Shown piece by piece: positions 10,760-20,796 of a DNA stretch of 64,000 nt. This stretch comes from Rikenellaceae bacterium (GTDB taxonomy: Bacteria; Bacteroidota; Bacteroidia; Bacteroidales; Rikenellaceae): positions 1 to 64,000 of the forward strand of contig SUZP01000006.1 in NCBI GenBank assembly GCA_015059865.1, in the 5' to 3' direction. The stretch's first letter is position 1. Each line of letters opens with the position of its first letter. A program made the translations under genes and the position numbers. The notes under the pieces are model-generated. The model had not been told where the DNA came from. It made no database searches and was given only the letters and a program-made list of their open reading frames with translations.

Positions 10760-11836
10760 TATATGCTTCTCTCCCGTGTTGTACTTCACCTCGTCGATAT
10801 ACTTCTTGATGTTCTGCTCCTCGGCACGAGGACAGATAAGGAGTACATCCTCGGTATCGACCACGATATAGTCGCGCAAGCCGTTGATTACAGCCACCTT
10901 ACCCTTTGGTAGCGAAACTATCGAAGAGCGTGTATTGTAGGTGTAACATCCCTCCTGAGGTCGGACATTGGCATACTTGTCTTTGCGCGAAAGTTGGTAC
11001 AACGAGCCCCAAGTGCCGACATCGCTCCAACCGAAGTCGCCACAACGAACATATACATTATCCGCCTTCTCCATTACGCCGTAGTCGATGGATATGGCAC
11101 GACACTGTGAGAATACCTGCTCTATCGCCTTTGCCTCCTCTGCGGTGCCGAATTTGTCGGCTATCTCCTCGAAGAGTGCGTAGTGCTCGGGCAGATGCTT
11201 TGCCACAGCATCGATGATATCCCGAACTTTCCATACGAAGATGCCCGAATTCCAGAAGAACTCGCCCGACTGCACAAAGACCTGAGCCAACTCCAAATTT
11301 GGCTTCTCGGTGAAGCATTTTACGCGCGAGATGGTGCTGTTGTCGCTCTTTTGAATATATCCATAACCAGTCTCTGGGCGCGAAGGTGTGATGCCGATTG
11401 TCATCAAGCCGTTGTGCTCCGATGCAAAGTCGATAGTGTCGTGGATGATAGATTGAAACTCCGTCTCGTTGAGAATAAGGTGGTCGGATGGGGTAACAAT
11501 CATCATAGCATCAGGATTTACCTTGCGCAGATGATAGGCAGCGTAGCAGATGCAGGGCGCAGTGTTGCGACCGATAGGCTCGCACAATACCTGCTCGGCA
11601 CCAATCTCAGGAATATGCTCCAACACCAAATCTTTATAGCGAGCGTTGGTCACTACGAGAAAATTCTCGGTAGGTACAATGTGCGCAAAACGCTCGTAGG
11701 TCATTCGCAGAAAAGATTTGCCCGTATCGCAGATATCGAGAAACTGCTTAGGCTTACTTTTACGGCTTGCCGGCCAAAAGCGAGTGCCTATACCGCCAGC
11801 CATAATCACGCAGTAGAGAGGCTTTTTGTTGTTCAT
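10757..11836 (-). CDS. manC: Mannose-1-phosphate guanylyltransferase
   Basis: 359 aa nucleotidyltransferase: CVIMAGGIGTRFWPASRKSKPKQFLD, TPSDHLI, FTEKP, WNSGIFVW. Confidence 0.88.
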   Translation of the reverse strand: MNNKKPLYCVIMAGGIGTRFWPASRKSKPKQFLDICDTGKSFLRMTYERFAHIVPTENFLVVTNARYKDLVLEHIPEIGAEQVLCEPIGRNTAPCICYAAYHLRKVNPDAMMIVTPSDHLILNETEFQSIIHDTIDFASEHNGLMTIGITPSRPETGYGYIQKSDNSTISRVKCFTEKPNLELAQVFVQSGEFFWNSGIFVWKVRDIIDAVAKHLPEHYALFEEIADKFGTAEEAKAIEQVFSQCRAISIDYGVMEKADNVYVRCGDFGWSDVGTWGSLYQLSRKDKYANVRPQEGCYTYNTRSSIVSLPKGKVAVINGLRDYIVVDTEDVLLICPRAEEQNIKKYIDEVKYNTGEKHI

Positions 11837-11922
11837 AAAGCGACTATTCTAATTTTATGTTACAAATATACAAAATAAAACGGAAATTTTTGATTTTTAA
11901 CTCAAAGAACAAACTTTTTTCT

Positions 11923-11930
11923 TATCTTTG
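11923..11930 (+). promoter_or_regulatory. Bacteroidetes -7 element TATCTTTG immediately upstream of the B12 riboswitch
   Basis: Exact TAnnTTTG match, placing the predicted start near 11936. Confidence 0.55.
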
Positions 11931-11933
11931 CAC

Positions 11934-12192
11934 TGTCAGAGGTTCCGGTGCAGAGCTACGCTCGCACGGATTAAAACGGAATTCGGTGCAAATCCGAAAC
12001 AGTACCTGCTGCTGTAAGTTCCTGCCCCAGAGGGCGTAAGGGTTGTGTTGGGAAGTGCAACATTGCGCAAATAGGGGGTAAAAAGGCACTCTTTGCCACT
12101 GGTCTTTTTTAGGGATTGGGAAGGCGCCTTGCGGAACAAGTCAGAAGACCTACCTCGGCGTTTTTGTTTAACAATCCGCAGGCAATCGGATT
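11934..12192 (+). ncRNA. Cobalamin (adenosylcobalamin-type) riboswitch with putative expression platform
   Basis: GGTGCAAATCCGAAACAGTACCTGCTGCTGTAA, GCCACTG, GGGAAGGCGCC and the B12-box-like AAGTCAGAAGACCTACC; AATCCG/CGGATT hairpin at 12173-12192 before the ORF. Confidence 0.92.
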
Positions 12193-12208
12193 ATAAAACT
12201 TACATTTT

Positions 12209-13102
12209 ATGTCCAAAATATTTAAGTTTGCACTTGTTGCAACCCTATTGGTAGTAGGTGGTTGCGCATCATTGGAAGATGGCGATGGAGGTGGCGGTAA
12301 AGAACCCGCGCCCAAAGAGTTGGAGTATGAGGTGGTGGAGTTTCTCCCTGCACCCGGACAGTTTGTGAATGAGGGATATGCAGCGACCACTATGGAGGAG
12401 GCTTGCGCCTATGCTGAGGAGCGACTCAAAAATGGTTACTTTGTGTCGTTAGGAGGCTTTGGCGGATATATCATTGTAAAATTCAAAACTCCAATCATAA
12501 ATTCGGAGGGAGGTTACGACTTCGGAATCTACGGAAACTCGTTTAGTGGCAGTTCAGAGCCCGGTATTGTTTGGGTGTCGCAAGATGCAAACAAAAATGG
12601 TGTGGCAGATGACGAATGGCAGGAGTTGTATGGCTCGGAGAGCCTCTTAAAGAGTAATGCTTTGCGGAATTACTCGATAACCTATTCACGCACAGACAAT
12701 GAAACTGAGATTGCGTGGTGCGATAACAAGGGCGAAAGTGGCACTATCAAGCGTAATTCGGCACATCGTCAAGACTATTTTCCTGCGTGGGTAACAGAGA
12801 AAGAATACACCCTTTCGGGAACGCTGCTGCCCGACAATAGCGAGTGGAGCGAGAAGAATCAGGAGTGGGTGTTGCACGCCTTCGAGTGGGGTTATGCCGA
12901 TAATTTTAGTGCGATAGACCTTGCTGAGGACCGAGCAAATCGTTTTCGTATCAGCGATGCTTGCTTAACATCGGGCGAGAGGGCTAACCTTCCACAAATC
13001 GACTTCGTGAAGGTGCAGTCCGCAACAAATGCAATTCATTCGGCCATTGGCGAGGTCTCGACTGAGGTGTGTGGTTTTCTATCCTATAATAGCGCGAAAT
13101 AA
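12209..13102 (+). CDS. Putative surface lipoprotein of the B12 acquisition operon
   Basis: 297 aa, lipobox VVGGC; directly downstream of the riboswitch and coupled to a BtuG-like gene (TAATG overlap at 13100). Confidence 0.7.
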   Translation: MSKIFKFALVATLLVVGGCASLEDGDGGGGKEPAPKELEYEVVEFLPAPGQFVNEGYAATTMEEACAYAEERLKNGYFVSLGGFGGYIIVKFKTPIINSEGGYDFGIYGNSFSGSSEPGIVWVSQDANKNGVADDEWQELYGSESLLKSNALRNYSITYSRTDNETEIAWCDNKGESGTIKRNSAHRQDYFPAWVTEKEYTLSGTLLPDNSEWSEKNQEWVLHAFEWGYADNFSAIDLAEDRANRFRISDACLTSGERANLPQIDFVKVQSATNAIHSAIGEVSTEVCGFLSYNSAK

Positions 13103-14196
13103 TGCGTTGCCTACGCCACATAACAATCGTTCTTGCGCTGTTGCTCGCCTCGTGTATGAGGTGGGAGTATGGCGAGCAGGAGCAGTTTAGCGTGCTTGAC
13201 GATGGCGTATTTATCACCAACGAGGGTAATTTTACATACGGCGGAGCGACGCTCTCGTTCTATAATCCCAACACAAAACATCTTGAAAATGAGCTCTTTT
13301 ATCGTGCCAATGCGATGAAGCTGGGCGATGTGGCGCAGTCGATGGTTGTGCGCAACGGCATCGGTTGGGTGGTGGTGAATAATTCGCATGTTGTATTTGC
13401 CATTGACACAGAAACTTTCCGTGAGGTGGGGCGTATAACCGACTTACCTTCACCGCGTTATATCGTATTTGCATCTGACGAAAAGGCCTATATATCGCAG
13501 ATTGACAGCGACCGCATAATCGTAGTAAATCCCAAAACATTCAAGATTACAGGCGAGATTGTCTGCCCGATGACAACCGAATATCGCACCGGCTCAACCG
13601 AGCAGATGGTGCTATTGGGCGACTACCTCTATGTCGCTTGTTGGTCGTACCAAAAACGCATTTTAAAGATAGATACTCGTGTCGATAAGGTGGTGGATTA
13701 TAGGGATATAGGCTTGCAACCAAAGTCGATTGTGACGGACAAAAACGGCAAATTGTGGGTTGTCAGCGATGGCGGCTACGAGGGAAATGCAATAGGTTAC
13801 GAGTCGGCAAAACTATATCGCATAAATCCCGAAAATTTGGAGGTGGAGCGAGTGTTTGAACTCGGTCTGAATAGTTCGGGCGATGCTACGCGCACAGCTT
13901 CGCGTCTGAAAATCAACGACAATGGCGATATGCTCTATTGGATTGATGGGGGAGTGTGGCGAATGGCTATTGATGCTGCGGAGCTGCCCACAGAGCCATT
14001 TATCAAACCTATTGAGGGTGTAAATCGCTCGTTGTACTATGCGTTGGGCGTTGCTCCCGATACGGAGGAGGTCTATGTGGGCGATGCACTCGACTATCAG
14101 CAACGCTCGATTATATATAGGTATTCGCGCGATGGCGAGTTGTTGGACTCGTTTACTACGGGCGTTATTGCAGGCGATTTTTGTTGGAAAAAGTGA
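13102..14196 (+). CDS. BtuG-like beta-propeller surface lipoprotein (cobalamin binding)
   Basis: 364 aa, lipobox LLASC; GVFITNEGNFTYGGATLSFYNP and YVTN/YncE-like repeats; between the riboswitch and a TonB receptor. Confidence 0.75.
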   Translation: MRCLRHITIVLALLLASCMRWEYGEQEQFSVLDDGVFITNEGNFTYGGATLSFYNPNTKHLENELFYRANAMKLGDVAQSMVVRNGIGWVVVNNSHVVFAIDTETFREVGRITDLPSPRYIVFASDEKAYISQIDSDRIIVVNPKTFKITGEIVCPMTTEYRTGSTEQMVLLGDYLYVACWSYQKRILKIDTRVDKVVDYRDIGLQPKSIVTDKNGKLWVVSDGGYEGNAIGYESAKLYRINPENLEVERVFELGLNSSGDATRTASRLKINDNGDMLYWIDGGVWRMAIDAAELPTEPFIKPIEGVNRSLYYALGVAPDTEEVYVGDALDYQQRSIIYRYSRDGELLDSFTTGVIAGDFCWKK

Positions 14197-16199
14197 TGCG
14201 CAAGGGGATTTTAATATTGTTGTTGCTTCTTGTTTCTCTGACTGCTTGGGCAGAGGAGCGAGATTGGTTGCGCGATGGTTTGAATATCCCCGATGTAACC
14301 GTTACGGCGCGCCGACCGATGCGCGATATAGGTGTAGACCAGACAAAAATAGACTCGGCAATGCTGCACCAAAATATCTCGCTCTCGATGGCGGATATTC
14401 TCTCGTTCAACTCCTCGATTTTTGTTAAAAATAGCGGTCGTGCAACCCTTTCGACCGTATCGTTTCGAGGCACTTCGCCATCGCATACACAGGTGATGTG
14501 GAATGGTCTGCGCATAAATTCGCCAATGCTCGGAATGACCGACTTCTCGATGATACCATCGTTTCTGGTCGATAAGGCAACGCTCCTGCACGGCTCCTCT
14601 TCGGTTACAGAGTCGGGTGGCGGCTTGGGCGGTGCGGTAAAACTCGCCACCGAGCCAACTGCGGAGGAGGGCTTCGGCTTACACTTTGTGCAGGGCGTAG
14701 GCTCATTCTGGACCTTTGACGATTTTCTGCGTCTGACCTACGGCAAGGGGCGTTGGCACTCCTCGACACGAGTGGTCTTTTCGACCTCGAAAAACAACTA
14801 TCGCTACCGCAACTACGACAAGAAAGAGAATATCTACGATGCAGAGAATAATATCATTGGTCAGTACTATCCCGTAGAGCGTAACCGCAATGCTGCCTTT
14901 CGTGATACGCATCTCTTGCAAGAGTTGTATTACAAGACAAAAAGTGGCGACCGCTTGTCGTTAAATGCGTGGTATACAAACTCCTATCGCGAGTTGCCAC
15001 TGCTGACTACCGACTACGGCTCATCGCCCGAATACGAGAACTATCAGCGCGAAAATTCGTTTCGTGGTGTTGTGGGCTACGACCATATTCGCCGTAATTG
15101 GCGCGTGGGGGCAAAGGCGGGATATATCTATACTTGGCTCGGCTACGACTACTCCTACAACAAGGTTGCTACGACCTGTTCGCGCAGTCGTATAAATACG
15201 ATTTACGCCTCGGTGTCGGGCAACTACTCCTTCGAGGAGGCGAAGGTTTTGCTGTCGGGCGATATTACCCTGCACGAAAACTTTGTGCGTTCATCGGATG
15301 GTGCGGTGGGGTATAGTGCCGACCGTGCCGAACTCTCGGCTGTGGTGTCGGCTCGTTGGCAACCGATTGAGAGATTGGGTGTTGCGGCGACACTGCGCGA
15401 AGAGATGTATGGGCAAGAGTGGACTCTGCCAATACCCGTTGTGGCGGTCGAAGGTGTTGTGTCGAAAAAGGGTAATATAATGCTCCGTGCCTCCGCTTCG
15501 CGTAACCATCGCGCGCCATCGCTCAACGATTTATACTTCCGACCGGGTGGTAACCCCAACCTCCGCGGCGAAACGGGTTGGAGTTACGATGCAGGCATTT
15601 CGAGTGAGGTAGGGCGCACGGATATATACAAATTGAAGGTGTCGGCTTCGTGGTTTGAGTCGTGGATTGACGATTGGATTTTGTGGCTGCCGACAAACAA
15701 GGGCTTCTTCTCACCTCGCAATGTCAAAAAAGTACACTCCTACGGCGTGGAGGCACAAGCCTCATTGTGGGTGCGCTTGGCGAAGGATTGGCGATTGGAG
15801 TTGAACGGCTCGGTGGCGTGGACTCCTTCGGTAAATGTAGGTGCGCCAATCTCGGCAGGCGACAACTCGATAGGCAAGCAACTGCCCTATGTGCCACGCT
15901 TCTCGTCTTCGGTTACGGGGCGATTGTCGTTCCGTTCGTGGTCGTTGTTGTATAAGTGGTGCCATTATAGCGAGCGATTTACAATGTCGAGCAACGATAT
16001 AGCCTTGACGGGCAAACTGCCGCCATACTTTATGAATAATATCGAGTTGGAGAAGCAATTCTCGTTCCGCTGGGCAGAGCTCTCGCTCAAAGGCTCGATA
16101 AATAACCTATTCAACGAGGAGTATATATCTGTGCTGTCGCATCCGATGCCGGGTATCAATTTTGAGATTTTTGTCGGCATACGCCCGAAGTGGAGATAG
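14196..16199 (+). CDS. btuB: TonB-dependent outer-membrane receptor, BtuB-like
   Basis: Plug motif (NSSIFVKNSGRATLSTVSFRGTSPSHTQVMWNGLRINSPMLG) and C-terminal barrel; TGATG overlap with the previous gene; ORF track start 14181 is probably 15 bp too early. Confidence 0.85.
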   Translation: MRKGILILLLLLVSLTAWAEERDWLRDGLNIPDVTVTARRPMRDIGVDQTKIDSAMLHQNISLSMADILSFNSSIFVKNSGRATLSTVSFRGTSPSHTQVMWNGLRINSPMLGMTDFSMIPSFLVDKATLLHGSSSVTESGGGLGGAVKLATEPTAEEGFGLHFVQGVGSFWTFDDFLRLTYGKGRWHSSTRVVFSTSKNNYRYRNYDKKENIYDAENNIIGQYYPVERNRNAAFRDTHLLQELYYKTKSGDRLSLNAWYTNSYRELPLLTTDYGSSPEYENYQRENSFRGVVGYDHIRRNWRVGAKAGYIYTWLGYDYSYNKVATTCSRSRINTIYASVSGNYSFEEAKVLLSGDITLHENFVRSSDGAVGYSADRAELSAVVSARWQPIERLGVAATLREEMYGQEWTLPIPVVAVEGVVSKKGNIMLRASASRNHRAPSLNDLYFRPGGNPNLRGETGWSYDAGISSEVGRTDIYKLKVSASWFESWIDDWILWLPTNKGFFSPRNVKKVHSYGVEAQASLWVRLAKDWRLELNGSVAWTPSVNVGAPISAGDNSIGKQLPYVPRFSSSVTGRLSFRSWSLLYKWCHYSERFTMSSNDIALTGKLPPYFMNNIELEKQFSFRWAELSLKGSINNLFNEEYISVLSHPMPGINFEIFVGIRPKWR

Positions 16200-16292
16200 T
16201 ACTCCTGTCAATCGGGAAATATTTTGATGTTTACAAAACTTTTCATAATTTTGTAATTGATTTAAACTAACTTAATTCAATTAAAAAATACT

Positions 16293-18749
16293 ATGAAAAA
16301 AATCGTTATTCTACTATTAGCAACCTTTGCTGTGGTTGGGCTCTCCGCACAGAATATCACAGAGGATGCAAAACGCCGCGCTGCGGAGCTGGTGTCGAAG
16401 ATGACTCTCGAAGAGAAACTTGATTACATCGGCGGTTACAATAAATTTTATATTCGTGGAATATCACGCTTAGGTATCCCTGAAATTCGTATGGCTGACG
16501 GCCCACAGGGCGTGCGTAACAATACCAAGAGTACAATGTACGCTTCGGGAGTTGCCGCAGCTGCTACATGGAGTCGCGATGCTGTCTACAATATGGGTGT
16601 TGGTCTTGGTCAGGATTGTCGCGCTCGTGGAGTGCATATTTTGCTCGGTCCAGGTGCAAATATCTATCGTTCGCCTCTCTGTGGTCGCAACTTCGAGTAT
16701 TTCGGCGAAGACCCATATTTGGCTTCACAAACCGCAGTACAATATATCAGTGGACTACAAAGTCAGGGCGTTATGGCTTGTATAAAGCACTTTGCTGCAA
16801 ATAATCAAGAATGGAATCGTCACCATGTATCTTCGGATGTGGATGAGCGTACCCTGCACGAGATATATCTCCCTGCATTTCGTGCAGCGGTTGAGGAGGC
16901 TGGCGTAGGAGCAATTATGGCATCCTATAATATGATTAATAATGTGCATGCAACCGAACATAAGTACCTTAATATCGAAGTGCTACGCAATATGTGGGGC
17001 TTTGAGGGTATCTTGATGTCGGATTGGGCTGCAACCTACTCGGCAGTAAATGCAGCAAATGGAGGTCTTGACCTCGAAATGCCAAGTGGCGTATTAATGA
17101 ATAGACAGAACCTGATGCAGCCTATTGCTGATGGAGTGGTGGATGTTCGTACAATCGACCTCAAAGTGCAGCATATTCTCCAAACACTTATCTCGTTTGG
17201 CTTCTTCGACCGCCCACAGAAGGATGAGAATATTAGCGAGCATAACCCATTCTCGGAGCAGGCTTCGTTGGATTTGGCTCGCAATAGTATTGTGATGCTC
17301 AAAAATGATAATATCCTGCCATTGAAGAGTGGTAAGGTGGCTGTTGCAGGTGTTCACACCAAGCGCATCCCTACGGGTGGTGGTAGTGGCTTTGTGCACA
17401 CATTCAAAAATCTATCCGTAGAGGAGGGTTTGGCCGAGGTTAAGGAGTTCGAGACAATAACCACAAACGATATTATCTTCAACTCGTTAAAAGATATGTT
17501 CTTCACTTCGCGCGACCTCTCGACTCCGGGCTTGAATATGGATTTCTTCAACAATAAAGAGTTGTCTGGCGAGCCTGTATATAGCCGCGTTGCCGAGAAG
17601 ATTAACCACAAATGGAAGGGTTCGCCAAAGAAGGATGTAGTTGATAGTGATAAATTCTCAATTCGTTGGAGTGGAGTATTTTACAGCAAGAATGATGAGA
17701 AGATTGAGTTTACACTCGCAGGCGATGATGGCTATCGTATGTTTATCAATGGCGAGGAGGTTATAAACGATTGGCGCGAACACTCGCTCACACGAAGGAA
17801 GTATATCTTCGAGGCGAAGGCTAAGCGCAAGTATGATATCCGCATCGAGTATTTCGACGATATTAGAGATGCGACTATTTCGTTGCGTATGTTGGACAAG
17901 GCCTATGTCGAGAAAAATGCTAAGGCGTTTAAATCGGCAGATGCAGTAGTTGTATGCGCAGGTTTCGACTCGCGTAATGAACGAGAGGGTAGGGATAGAA
18001 CTTTCGAGATGCCGTACGAGCAGAGCAAGATGATAAACGACATCGCAGCAATCAATCCGAATGTTATCGTGGTGGTGAATGCTGGCGGTGGTGTCGAGAT
18101 GGAGAGCTGGATGAATAGCGCAAAGGCGATACTTATGGCTTGGTACCCCGGTCAGATGGGAGGTCAAGCTGTTGCTGAGATTATCTCAGGCAAGCTCTCG
18201 CCAAGCGGACACCTGCCAATATCTATTGAGCGCAAATTGGAGGATAACCCAACTTATGGAAACTACTACCACAACCTCGAAAGAAAGGTTCGCAAGAATC
18301 CATATAAGCGTGTAACCTACAAGGAGGGCGTGTTCCTCGGCTATCGTGGCTACGACCGCAAGGAGGTGAAACCTCTCTTCCCATTCGGCTTCGGTTTGAG
18401 CTATGGCGAGTTCAAGTATGACAACTTCAAGGTGTCGGCCGCTGCTGATGGCTACCTCGTGGAGTTCGATGTTAAGAATGTTGGCAAGATGGATGCTGCC
18501 GAGGTTGCTCAGGTCTATGTCGGCTACAACGACAAGAGTGTGCCACATCCTATCAAGGAGTTGAAGGGCTTTGATAAGGTTACAATCAAGAGTGGTGCTA
18601 CCCACCATTTTGCAATCAATCTACCTTACAAGAACTTAACCTACTACGATATTATATCGCGTAATATGGTCGATGCTTCGCAGGATGTAACTATCTATGT
18701 AGGCTCTTCGGCTGAGGCTATTCACTTCAAGCAGCAGGCAACTCGATAG
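16293..18749 (+). CDS. Glycoside hydrolase family 3 beta-glucosidase-type enzyme with PA14 insertion
   Basis: 818 aa; IRMADGPQGVRN, IKHFAANNQEWNRH, GILMSDWAATYS; PA14-like IRWSGVFYSKNDEKIEFTLAGDDGYRMFINGEEVI. Confidence 0.9.
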   Translation: MKKIVILLLATFAVVGLSAQNITEDAKRRAAELVSKMTLEEKLDYIGGYNKFYIRGISRLGIPEIRMADGPQGVRNNTKSTMYASGVAAAATWSRDAVYNMGVGLGQDCRARGVHILLGPGANIYRSPLCGRNFEYFGEDPYLASQTAVQYISGLQSQGVMACIKHFAANNQEWNRHHVSSDVDERTLHEIYLPAFRAAVEEAGVGAIMASYNMINNVHATEHKYLNIEVLRNMWGFEGILMSDWAATYSAVNAANGGLDLEMPSGVLMNRQNLMQPIADGVVDVRTIDLKVQHILQTLISFGFFDRPQKDENISEHNPFSEQASLDLARNSIVMLKNDNILPLKSGKVAVAGVHTKRIPTGGGSGFVHTFKNLSVEEGLAEVKEFETITTNDIIFNSLKDMFFTSRDLSTPGLNMDFFNNKELSGEPVYSRVAEKINHKWKGSPKKDVVDSDKFSIRWSGVFYSKNDEKIEFTLAGDDGYRMFINGEEVINDWREHSLTRRKYIFEAKAKRKYDIRIEYFDDIRDATISLRMLDKAYVEKNAKAFKSADAVVVCAGFDSRNEREGRDRTFEMPYEQSKMINDIAAINPNVIVVVNAGGGVEMESWMNSAKAILMAWYPGQMGGQAVAEIISGKLSPSGHLPISIERKLEDNPTYGNYYHNLERKVRKNPYKRVTYKEGVFLGYRGYDRKEVKPLFPFGFGLSYGEFKYDNFKVSAAADGYLVEFDVKNVGKMDAAEVAQVYVGYNDKSVPHPIKELKGFDKVTIKSGATHHFAINLPYKNLTYYDIISRNMVDASQDVTIYVGSSAEAIHFKQQATR

Positions 18750-18770
18750 AGCGTAAACCAGTGTGGTATA

Positions 18771-19274
18771 ATGCGTAACGATGTGAGTGTCAGCGAGAAG
18801 CAAAAAGTGTTATTTGTCTGCCTCGGAAATATCTGCCGTTCGCCTATGGCGGAGGAGATTTTTCGACAGAAGGTCTTTGCAAGGGGATTGGCAGAGCAGT
18901 TCGAGATAGATTCCGCAGGCACCTATTCGGGACACGCAGGCGAGTTGGCAGACCCCCGTATGCGCGAGGCGGCACATTGCAGAGGTTACTGCCTTACCCA
19001 TCGCTCACGCCCATTTCGAGTATCGGATTTCGACGACTTCGACCGCATTATCGTGATGGATGACAGCAACTACGAGCGTGTCTGTCGTCTTGCCCCGACG
19101 CGAGAGGATATCGACAAGGTCTATCGTATGCGCGACTACTTTACGACCTTTCGCCGTAGTTACGACTATGTGCCCGACCCATACTACGAAGGTCGCGAGG
19201 GTTTCTACCTCGTAATCGAGATGCTCGAAGAGGCGTGCGAGGAGTTGCTCAACGAGATGATAGGTAGAGGTTGA
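18771..19274 (+). CDS. Low-molecular-weight protein tyrosine phosphatase
   Basis: VLFVCLGNICRSPMAEEIF (CxNxCRS) and C-terminal VPDPYYEG (DPYY). Confidence 0.93.
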   Translation: MRNDVSVSEKQKVLFVCLGNICRSPMAEEIFRQKVFARGLAEQFEIDSAGTYSGHAGELADPRMREAAHCRGYCLTHRSRPFRVSDFDDFDRIIVMDDSNYERVCRLAPTREDIDKVYRMRDYFTTFRRSYDYVPDPYYEGREGFYLVIEMLEEACEELLNEMIGRG

Positions 19275-19295
19275 TAGGTTGTCTGTTAAACAGTA

Positions 19296-19420
19296 AGAAG
19301 CTGTCTAACAAGGTGATTTCTGCGTTATACTCGTGTTCGAAATCCTCACATACGCCAAGTATGCTGCGGTTTCTCACACTTCGCAAGCCTTGAAATCCCT
19401 CTTGTTATACAACTTCGAGC
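19296..19420. repeat. Imperfect-palindromic intergenic repeat related to 28380-28580
   Basis: CTCACATAcGC...TATGCTGCGgTTTC matches CTCACATAgGC...TATGCTGCGcTTTC at 28428-28452. Confidence 0.4.
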
Positions 19421-19425
19421 AAAAT

Positions 19426-19458
19426 GGGCGTGTCTAACAAGTTTTGTTAGACACGCCC
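19426..19458. terminator. Bidirectional terminator hairpin between convergent genes
   Basis: Perfect 15-bp stem GGGCGTGTCTAACAA-GTT-TTGTTAGACACGCCC. Confidence 0.75.
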
Positions 19459-19479
19459 TTGTCGTTTAATAAGTTGTGG

Positions 19480-20781
19480 TTAAAATAGTTGTATCAAGAG
19501 TAATCCCACGCTGAGCGAAACGACCGTAGTGATAAGTCCCGGCATCATAAATGAGTGGTTGAGTATCCACTTGCCGATATGCGTAGTGCCCGTGCGGTCG
19601 AAGTTGATGGCTGCAATCAAAGTAGGGTAGTTCGGAATGAAGAAGTAGCCATTCACAGCAGGGAAGAGGGCTATCATCATCATTGGCGAGATGCCGAGTG
19701 CGATGCCGAGAGGGGCGATAGCGCGAATGGTTGCCGCCTGACTATACAGCAAAATCGACATCACGAAGAGTGCCACGCCAAAGAGCCAAGGCATCTGTGT
19801 TACGATACCCTCTATCGAAGCCTTCAACTCTGCGATATTGCCGTTGATAAAGGTGTCGCCCATCCACGCAATACCGAAGATTGCAATTACAGCCTGCATA
19901 CCTGCCGAGAAGATGCTACCCTTTGCTGCATCGATACCCTTGGTGCGGGTGAGCAAAAGGATGAGCGCAGCGGCTGTAAGCATCAACATCTCAATAAGTA
20001 GTGGCATTCCGAGAGTCTCGCCATTGAATGAAGGTCGGAGCGAAGGAATAGAACCAAAAAGGACAATCAGCAGGGTGGTGATAAGGAAGATTGCTACCGA
20101 CAGACGAGCCTTCGAGAGGTTTTTTACATCGTTCAACTTGGTCTGCTGTGCATCGTTGAACATACCACTTTCGAGTCGCTTGATATACTCAGGGTCATTG
20201 ACCAGCTCCTTACCTACACGCATCGAGTAGAATGCACCAGCCAAGATACCGATAATGGTCGAAGGGATGCATATCTTCAAGATGTCGAAGAGGTCAATGC
20301 CGAAGCCTGTGAGCATACCCAGCAACGCAACAGTAGCCGCCGATATCGGACTTGCGGTAATACCTTGCTGTGAGGCTATTACGGCGATGCCAAGAGGGCG
20401 TTCAGGGCGAATTTTTGTCTCCAAAGCTACCTCCGAAATGACAGGAAGCAGCGAGTAGGCAACATGTCCCGTACCCGCGAGAAATGTGAAGGTGTAGGTT
20501 ACCAGCGGTGCAAGAATGGTGATGTGTGCAGGGTTGCGGCGAAGGATGCGCTCGGCAAGCTTGACCATATAGTCAAGACCTCCGGCAGCCTGCATACACG
20601 ATGCTGCCGAGATTACGGCTGCAATCATCAGCATTACATCAATGGGTGGTGTGGTTGGCTGCAAGTCGAAGGCAAAGGTCAAAATTGCAAGGCCTAAGCC
20701 ACCCATAACTCCGAGTCCGATACCTCCGAGCTTGGCGCCAACGATAATGGCCACCAGTACAAATAAGAATTGAATAAGCAT
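19480..20781 (-). CDS. Anaerobic C4-dicarboxylate transporter, DcuA/DcuB family
   Basis: 433 aa; AGTGHVAYSLLPVISEVALETKIRPERPLGIAVIASQQGITASPISAATV is characteristic of Dcu. Confidence 0.92.
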   Translation of the reverse strand: MLIQFLFVLVAIIVGAKLGGIGLGVMGGLGLAILTFAFDLQPTTPPIDVMLMIAAVISAASCMQAAGGLDYMVKLAERILRRNPAHITILAPLVTYTFTFLAGTGHVAYSLLPVISEVALETKIRPERPLGIAVIASQQGITASPISAATVALLGMLTGFGIDLFDILKICIPSTIIGILAGAFYSMRVGKELVNDPEYIKRLESGMFNDAQQTKLNDVKNLSKARLSVAIFLITTLLIVLFGSIPSLRPSFNGETLGMPLLIEMLMLTAAALILLLTRTKGIDAAKGSIFSAGMQAVIAIFGIAWMGDTFINGNIAELKASIEGIVTQMPWLFGVALFVMSILLYSQAATIRAIAPLGIALGISPMMMIALFPAVNGYFFIPNYPTLIAAINFDRTGTTHIGKWILNHSFMMPGLITTVVSLSVGLLLIQLF

Positions 20782-20796
20782 AATTTTTTATATTTT

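Noticed and set aside
11934-12192. Short ORFs across the riboswitch (11857..12039, 11936..12139)
   Set aside because: Overlap a well-matched structured RNA and lack coding features.
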